Shown: piece by piece, positions 44,629 to 48,891 of the stretch | How the letters are laid out: every line of letters starts with the position of its first letter | Numbering within the stretch: the stretch's first letter is position 1 | Origin: JBFXJF01 sp050175155 | GTDB lineage: Bacteria; Bacillota; Bacilli; Tepidibacillales; Tepidibacillaceae | Reading direction: 5' to 3' | Length of the DNA stretch: 48,891 nucleotides | NCBI GenBank assembly: GCA_050175155.1 | Contig: JBFXJF010000016.1 | Span: 1 to 48,891 of the forward strand | The notes under the pieces: generated by a model | The model's input: the letters and a program-made list of their open reading frames with translations, nothing else | Database searches by the model: none | What the model was told of the DNA's origin: nothing | Program-made: the position numbers and the translations under genes

Positions 44629-46626
44629 TTATATTTTAGATAACATTACTGCACAATCATAAATAATACTACCTTTCCCTAAATCAGATAATTCATTTGA
44701 TGTTAAATAATTGCCAGAAAATCCAGTATCTAGCCACCAACCCTCTTCAATTGCTATTGTTTTATTATTAATATCTTGACTTACTTTTGCATAACCTTGT
44801 ATTTCCCCTCTATTATTATAAACTCTAATTTTATCACCATTTCCAATATTATTTTCAATCGCAGTCTCATTAGCAATTGTTATCCAAGGCACCTCTTTAA
44901 TTAAAAAACGGTGTTGTGAGTGTAGTGATTTTTGCGGATGAATTGTCAGTAAATTATAGGGAAACTTTTTCTTTAATTCTTCATTATTCTGAACACTTTC
45001 CATTGGATATAAAACTGTTGCTGTAGGATTTAAACCATTTTTTTTTGCTAAATCAGAGTAAAATTCATATTTACCAGAAGGTGTAGTAAATAATTTATCT
45101 TCCCAAGGAACTGGGTTTGTTGGTAAGTGATACTGCCCTACTTCTTTTAGTGATGTATAATTAATCCCTATATTATTTAAAGGCTTTAATGCTATTTCTA
45201 AATACTCTTCAATTGTTTTATCGAAACCAATTAAGTTTAATTCCTTTGCTAATGCTGACCATATTTGTAAATCGGTCCAAGCTTCTCCTTGCGGTTCTAT
45301 AATTTTGGGACCATATCTGATTACATTATGAAACATGGATCCATAATATATGTCTTCTTCTTCAAAAACCGATGTAGCTGGTAAAATATAATCAGCTAAC
45401 TTCGCTGTATCCGTCATAAATAAATCAATTACAACCTTAGTTTCAACTTTATTTAAAGCTTTTATTGTTTGATTTATATTAGGTAATTGAACAACGGGAT
45501 TGCTTCTTGAAATAAACATCACTTTTATTGGAGGTTCATCTGCTGTAAGTATCTGTTCTGCTTGTGATGCTCTCGCAAATGTACGACGATCTAAACATAA
45601 GTCTTCCCTTATTAGTTCTCCCCAATTAAAACTATTACCTACGGCTAAATTGGCATATTGAACACCGCCACCTTTAATACCGACATTTCCCGTCAAAGCA
45701 ATTAGAGCATCTATCGCTCGAACTGTACTTCCTCCGTTTGAATATCTCTGCATACCTAATCCCAAAAAACTCATGACTGGTTTTCGTTCTACCAGAATAT
45801 CCGATAGTTCATTTAAATCTCTAATAGATATTCCTATCTCTTTAGCTACTTTATTTATATCAATCTCTCTAATCTGATGATTAAATTCTTCAAACCCTAG
45901 AGTATACTTATCTATAAAATCTTTGTCATGTAAATTTTTATCAATAATTATTTTGCTTATAGCTAATGCTAGTACCCCATCCATTCCAGGGTTAATATTA
46001 ATATACATATCAGCTTTTTTAGAAATATTGGTTTTAATCGGGTCTATAACTATTAACCTCGATCCATTTTCTTTCGCTCTTAGAATATATGAGTAAAGAT
46101 GACTATTCGTCGTGGTAATATTTCTACCCCAAATTATAATTGTTCTCGCATTAATTATATCTTTAACATCATGACATAAGGAATTCCCAAAATCATAAAT
46201 TTGCGCTTGAATTCCTGCTCCCCAACATAAACTTCCGTCTACTTCTGTCATTCCTCCAAAATAGTTAAAAAACCTTCTATCTAATCCCTTCAATAATCCC
46301 CCTGAGGAATAATCATAACTATGTAATATCGCTGTAGGTCCAAACTCTTCCTTAGCCATTAACATTTTTTGACTTATTTCTCTAATAGCTTGTCCCCAAT
46401 TTATTTTAACAAATTTACCACCAACTTTTTTATAAGGATATAATAATCTAGTTTTATCGTAAATCCTATTCTTAATTAACTTACCTTTTCCACATATTTT
46501 ACCTTTTGTTATTGGATGGTCAGGGTCACCTTTAATTTTTAAAATTTCTTTTCCATCTGTAAATACTCTAAATCCACAAACGTCATAACAATTCAAAGGA
46601 CAAGCAGATCTCCATTCTCTCAGCAT
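44629..46626 (-). CDS. Molybdopterin-dependent oxidoreductase (YyaE-like)
   Basis: About 665 aa, a DMSO-reductase-family enzyme. The N-terminal [4Fe-4S] motif CPLNCYDVCGF...GKICGKG (Cys spacing 3, 3, about 26) is intact. Mo-bisPGD binding regions (WGRNITTTNSHLY, VIDPIKTN, GNVGIKGGG) and the C-terminal beta-barrel (LLTIHPQKSLHSQHRFL) are complete. No Tat signal is present, so it should be cytoplasmic. No electron-transfer subunit or maturation gene lies beside it. Position next to ychF and yyaC matches B. subtilis yyaE, whose substrate is unknown. The start is ATG 46626; an ATG at 46638 overlaps GGGGGATAAT. Confidence 0.9.
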   Translation of the reverse strand: MLREWRSACPLNCYDVCGFRVFTDGKEILKIKGDPDHPITKGKICGKGKLIKNRIYDKTRLLYPYKKVGGKFVKINWGQAIREISQKMLMAKEEFGPTAILHSYDYSSGGLLKGLDRRFFNYFGGMTEVDGSLCWGAGIQAQIYDFGNSLCHDVKDIINARTIIIWGRNITTTNSHLYSYILRAKENGSRLIVIDPIKTNISKKADMYININPGMDGVLALAISKIIIDKNLHDKDFIDKYTLGFEEFNHQIREIDINKVAKEIGISIRDLNELSDILVERKPVMSFLGLGMQRYSNGGSTVRAIDALIALTGNVGIKGGGVQYANLAVGNSFNWGELIREDLCLDRRTFARASQAEQILTADEPPIKVMFISRSNPVVQLPNINQTIKALNKVETKVVIDLFMTDTAKLADYILPATSVFEEEDIYYGSMFHNVIRYGPKIIEPQGEAWTDLQIWSALAKELNLIGFDKTIEEYLEIALKPLNNIGINYTSLKEVGQYHLPTNPVPWEDKLFTTPSGKYEFYSDLAKKNGLNPTATVLYPMESVQNNEELKKKFPYNLLTIHPQKSLHSQHRFLIKEVPWITIANETAIENNIGNGDKIRVYNNRGEIQGYAKVSQDINNKTIAIEEGWWLDTGFSGNYLTSNELSDLGKGSIIYDCAVMLSKI

Positions 46627-46659
46627 ATTATCCCCCATCCTATAGATAAATTATTAAAG

Positions 46660-46851
46660 CTATTCCTTGCCTATTACCTTCTTCATCTTTCTTTCAAATT
46701 CATTGCGGGGTATGAGAACACTATGATTACATCCCATACACTTTATTCTAACATCCATTCCCATACGTATTATTTTCCATGCATTCGTACCACAAGGATG
46801 AGGTTTTTTCATTTCAACAATGTCATTTAAATCAAAATGTTTACCATCCAT
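46660..46851 (-). CDS. DUF951 small protein (YyzM-like)
   Basis: A 63-aa protein: FDLNDIVEMKKPHPCGTNAWKIIRMGMDVRIKCMGCNHSVLIPRNEFERKMKKV is the DUF951 signature, with conserved Cys residues (HPCG, CMGC) suggesting metal binding. In Firmicutes it sits by ychF/rpsF and is presumed to act with the translation/replication genes. GGAGG precedes the ATG. Confidence 0.92.
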   Translation of the reverse strand: MDGKHFDLNDIVEMKKPHPCGTNAWKIIRMGMDVRIKCMGCNHSVLIPRNEFERKMKKVIGKE

Positions 46852-46911
46852 AATTGCCCTCCTCCTAAAACTCCAATAATATAATGGCTTTGTTTATTAT
46901 ATTATTTCTAT

Positions 46912-47937
46912 CTAATTTTGGAAAGGGTAGAGTAAAATAGTTGCCATTAAATATAAGCTTATTACCCCATATAAGGGATAGAGTATATTTACTAATATAG
47001 AAAATCCGAAAAAGGAAAGAGGCGCTATAATTAAAATAATTATAAAAGTTATTTTGCTAGTTGAGAGGTTAGTCCATCTATTTTGAATGCGAGTTACTAA
47101 GCTATAGATATTGCTTAACGCTGTTGTATATATTGCTAACCAAATTGTAATAGAAGCTATTAATAATAAAAACATTTTATCTTTTGAAATTAAAGAAAAT
47201 AATGGTATTTCGTATTGCTGTACATATTCCACTTTAAGTATGGAAAGATTTAGCATTAAAGCGACGACTCCCAGACTTAGACCACCAAAAATTCCACCTA
47301 TAAATATTTCTATTCTCGATTTTATTTTGTTGCCTATCGTCGATAATACCCCCAATAGAGAAATTGCATTCAGAGCTGAGTATGTAATAGCTGAGGGCCA
47401 TACTTTTAAATTAGATCTAATATGTCCTCCTGAATAATTAGGAATTAAAAATACGTATTGATATGTTACATATAAAATGACGATTAGTAATAACGGTATA
47501 AATAAAACATTAATTTTTATTAGTCCTTCAACTCCACTAATAATAATAATCCATATTGCAATAGCTAAAACTATAATTCCTATTACAAAAGGAAAATTCC
47601 ATTGCTCTAATGTAGCTCCACTTCCTGCAAACATAACAACTGATACAGATAGTAAATAAAAGAATATTACTATATCAAAAATTTTAGCTAATTTCCTCCC
47701 CATTATAACAACTAACAATTCATAATAATTCGACGTCTTATGTTTATAACTTATCGATACAATACATATACTAGTAATTGTATTAATAGCCATAAAAATA
47801 AAAATACCCGTTGTACTTTTCACCCCATAAGAACTAAAAAATTCCCAAACTTCCCTTCCTGAAGCAAACCCTGCCCCTATAGTTGTTCCAATTATTAATA
47901 TACCTAATTTTAATCCATTAATAATACTATTTAACAA
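46912..47937 (-). CDS. YkvI-family membrane transporter
   Basis: A 341-aa integral membrane protein with about ten helices. The N-terminal GTTIGAGFASGREVWEFFSSYG is the hallmark of the YkvI group, related to APC/LIVCS amino-acid carriers with a broken first helix (TIGAGFASG). The substrate is unknown, possibly an amino acid. It is divergent from yyaC. Confidence 0.85.
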   Translation of the reverse strand: MLNSIINGLKLGILIIGTTIGAGFASGREVWEFFSSYGVKSTTGIFIFMAINTITSICIVSISYKHKTSNYYELLVVIMGRKLAKIFDIVIFFYLLSVSVVMFAGSGATLEQWNFPFVIGIIVLAIAIWIIIISGVEGLIKINVLFIPLLLIVILYVTYQYVFLIPNYSGGHIRSNLKVWPSAITYSALNAISLLGVLSTIGNKIKSRIEIFIGGIFGGLSLGVVALMLNLSILKVEYVQQYEIPLFSLISKDKMFLLLIASITIWLAIYTTALSNIYSLVTRIQNRWTNLSTSKITFIIILIIAPLSFFGFSILVNILYPLYGVISLYLMATILLYPFQN

Positions 47938-48094
47938 TAGTTAATCTCCCTCCAAAATTAACATATTACAAATATAATTAAGTTAAAAATCTAACAACAT
48001 TTTTTATTGAAATTTTTATAAACAACTATCTTTAAATGTATATTTTAGTTTCTAACCACGTATACTTGTAATAATATTTTTTATGGAGGTATTT

Positions 48095-48670
48095 ATGAAT
48101 TTATTAGATAATAATACTAGTAATTCAATTAGCCATCTAGACTCATCTGCGAGCTTTAAAGTTTCAAATTTAATTAATAATTATTTAGATCACTACTTGT
48201 TTGATCACTGGATAATTCTATGTATTGGAACCGATCGCTCAACTGGTGATGCATTAGGTCCTTTTGTTGGTAGTAAACTAGTTCTCGCTCAACCAGAAGG
48301 CTTCAAAATATTTGGTACTCTAGATGAACCTGTTCACGCGCTAAACTTAAAAGATACAATTAATTTGATTAATAATAATTACCCCTATTCTGGAGTTATT
48401 GCAATTGATTCAAGTTTGGGAAGATATGATAGTGTGGGGAGTATTCAAATTAAAGATGGGCCATTAAAACCTGGAGCTGGAGTAAATAAAAACCTTCCTG
48501 AAATAGGAAATTTTCATATTACTGGGGTTGTTAATGTGGGAGGATTTATGGAATGCTTAGTCTTGCAAAATACTAGACTTAATTTAGTTGTAAAAATGTC
48601 TAATATAATTAGTTCCAGTATAATAAAATCCTCATATAGGAAGATTTCAAATCTTAACTTAAAAATTTGA
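48095..48670 (+). CDS. yyaC: YyaC family spore protein (DUF1256)
   Basis: The protein has 191 aa. LCIGTDRSTGDALGPFVGSKL and AIDSSLGRYDSVGSIQIKDGPLKPGAGVNK are the family signatures, with a fold related to HybD/GPR-like proteases. It is a sporulation protein of unproven protease function, conserved in endospore formers. The frame begins at ATG 48083, but GGAGG lies at 48086-48090 inside that extension, so ATG 48095 is the start. It marks the organism as a spore former. Confidence 0.93.
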   Translation: MNLLDNNTSNSISHLDSSASFKVSNLINNYLDHYLFDHWIILCIGTDRSTGDALGPFVGSKLVLAQPEGFKIFGTLDEPVHALNLKDTINLINNNYPYSGVIAIDSSLGRYDSVGSIQIKDGPLKPGAGVNKNLPEIGNFHITGVVNVGGFMECLVLQNTRLNLVVKMSNIISSSIIKSSYRKISNLNLKI

Positions 48671-48680
48671 TTTAAAAAAT

Positions 48681-48712
48681 AAAAAAGCGCCTCGTTTTAT
48701 GAAGCACTTTTT
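48681..48712 (+). terminator. Terminator of yyaC
   Basis: AAAAAAGCGC pairs, with one mismatch, with the later GCACTTTTTT, and a T-run ends the stem. Confidence 0.6.
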
Positions 48713-48850
48713 TATGGTTCTATAATAAATGTTGGGGTATTGGAAAAATACAATGCTCTAACATTTTATTTTTTTGCAAAAAAATATAGAGCAAAAGTAA
48801 AATCTCTTATAAAATGAAGTCACAACACAAACATTTTAGGAGGTTTTACT

Positions 48851-48891
48851 ATGCTCTTATCCAATTATACCGAAGATTTGCTTGAATTAGA
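48851..48891 (+). CDS. Probable transposase, N-terminal fragment (ISL3-like)
   Basis: AGGAGG lies 7 nt before the ATG, which opens MLLSNYTEDLLEL before the window ends. That start resembles ISL3-family transposases of Clostridia. About 130 bp of AT-rich sequence upstream may hold the left end of the element. A terminal repeat cannot be confirmed without the other end. Confidence 0.35.
   Translation, partial: MLLSNYTEDLLEL

Noticed and set aside
1..48891. CRISPR arrays, tRNA or rRNA genes
   Set aside because: No regularly spaced repeats and no tRNA-like or rRNA-like segments were seen in any gap.

Overview
This is an AT-rich (roughly 30% G+C by eye) chromosomal window from a Gram-positive, endospore-forming, motile member of the Clostridia or a close relative. 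The evidence is the low G+C content, strong AGGAGG-type ribosome binding sites with TTG and GTG starts, a complete WalR-WalK-WalH-WalI-WalJ operon, a YyaC spore protein, a DivIVA-domain protein, motAB, and the conserved origin-proximal block purA / dnaB / rplI / yybS / rpsR-ssb-rpsF / ychF / yyaE-like / yyzM / yyaC. In Bacillus subtilis these genes lie just to the left of oriC. Nearly everything here reads on the minus strand, so the origin probably lies beyond the right edge. I cannot name the genus.

Left part (1-8.4 kb). The tail of an oligopeptide-type ABC ATPase is followed by a 395-nt interval that looks like a large structured RNA of no class I recognise. Next comes a minus-strand group: a CBS/DRTGG manganese pyrophosphatase, a long M29-like aminopeptidase, and a diacylglycerol-kinase-like protein fused to a papain-like domain. 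A pseudouridine synthase and a TIGR00266/AIM24 protein follow.

Middle part (8.4-27.8 kb). This is accessory and metabolic. It holds small membrane and zinc-ribbon proteins, a methionine module (MetY plus an acetyl-CoA-type MetA, ending in a small kinase-fold gene), and a RAYT (REP-associated tyrosine transposase) between perfect 27-bp inverted repeats. It continues with a paired YdcZ transporter, an ACT protein with its UPF0210 partner, a PAS-GGDEF-EAL protein with a degenerate GGDEF site, and motAB. Then comes a four-gene operon joining a DivIVA-domain protein to a PNAG-type glycosyltransferase and polysaccharide deacetylase, followed by a defence-type reverse transcriptase that seems to lack its first catalytic block, and an O-methyltransferase.

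Right part (28-48.9 kb). This is the core origin-proximal block: rlmH, htrA, walJ-walI-walH-walK-walR, an M23/LysM/G5 cell-wall hydrolase, purA, dnaB, rplI, yybS, a MazG-like gene, rpsR-ssb-rpsF, ychF, a YyaE-like molybdopterin oxidoreductase, a DUF951 protein, a YkvI-family transporter and divergent yyaC. purA has a promoter next to a pair of inverted PurBox-like sites. The start of a probable transposase gene is cut by the right edge.

Several starts were moved downstream of the longest open frame because the ribosome binding site lies inside or overlaps the extension. All family calls rest on motif recognition by eye; no database search was run.
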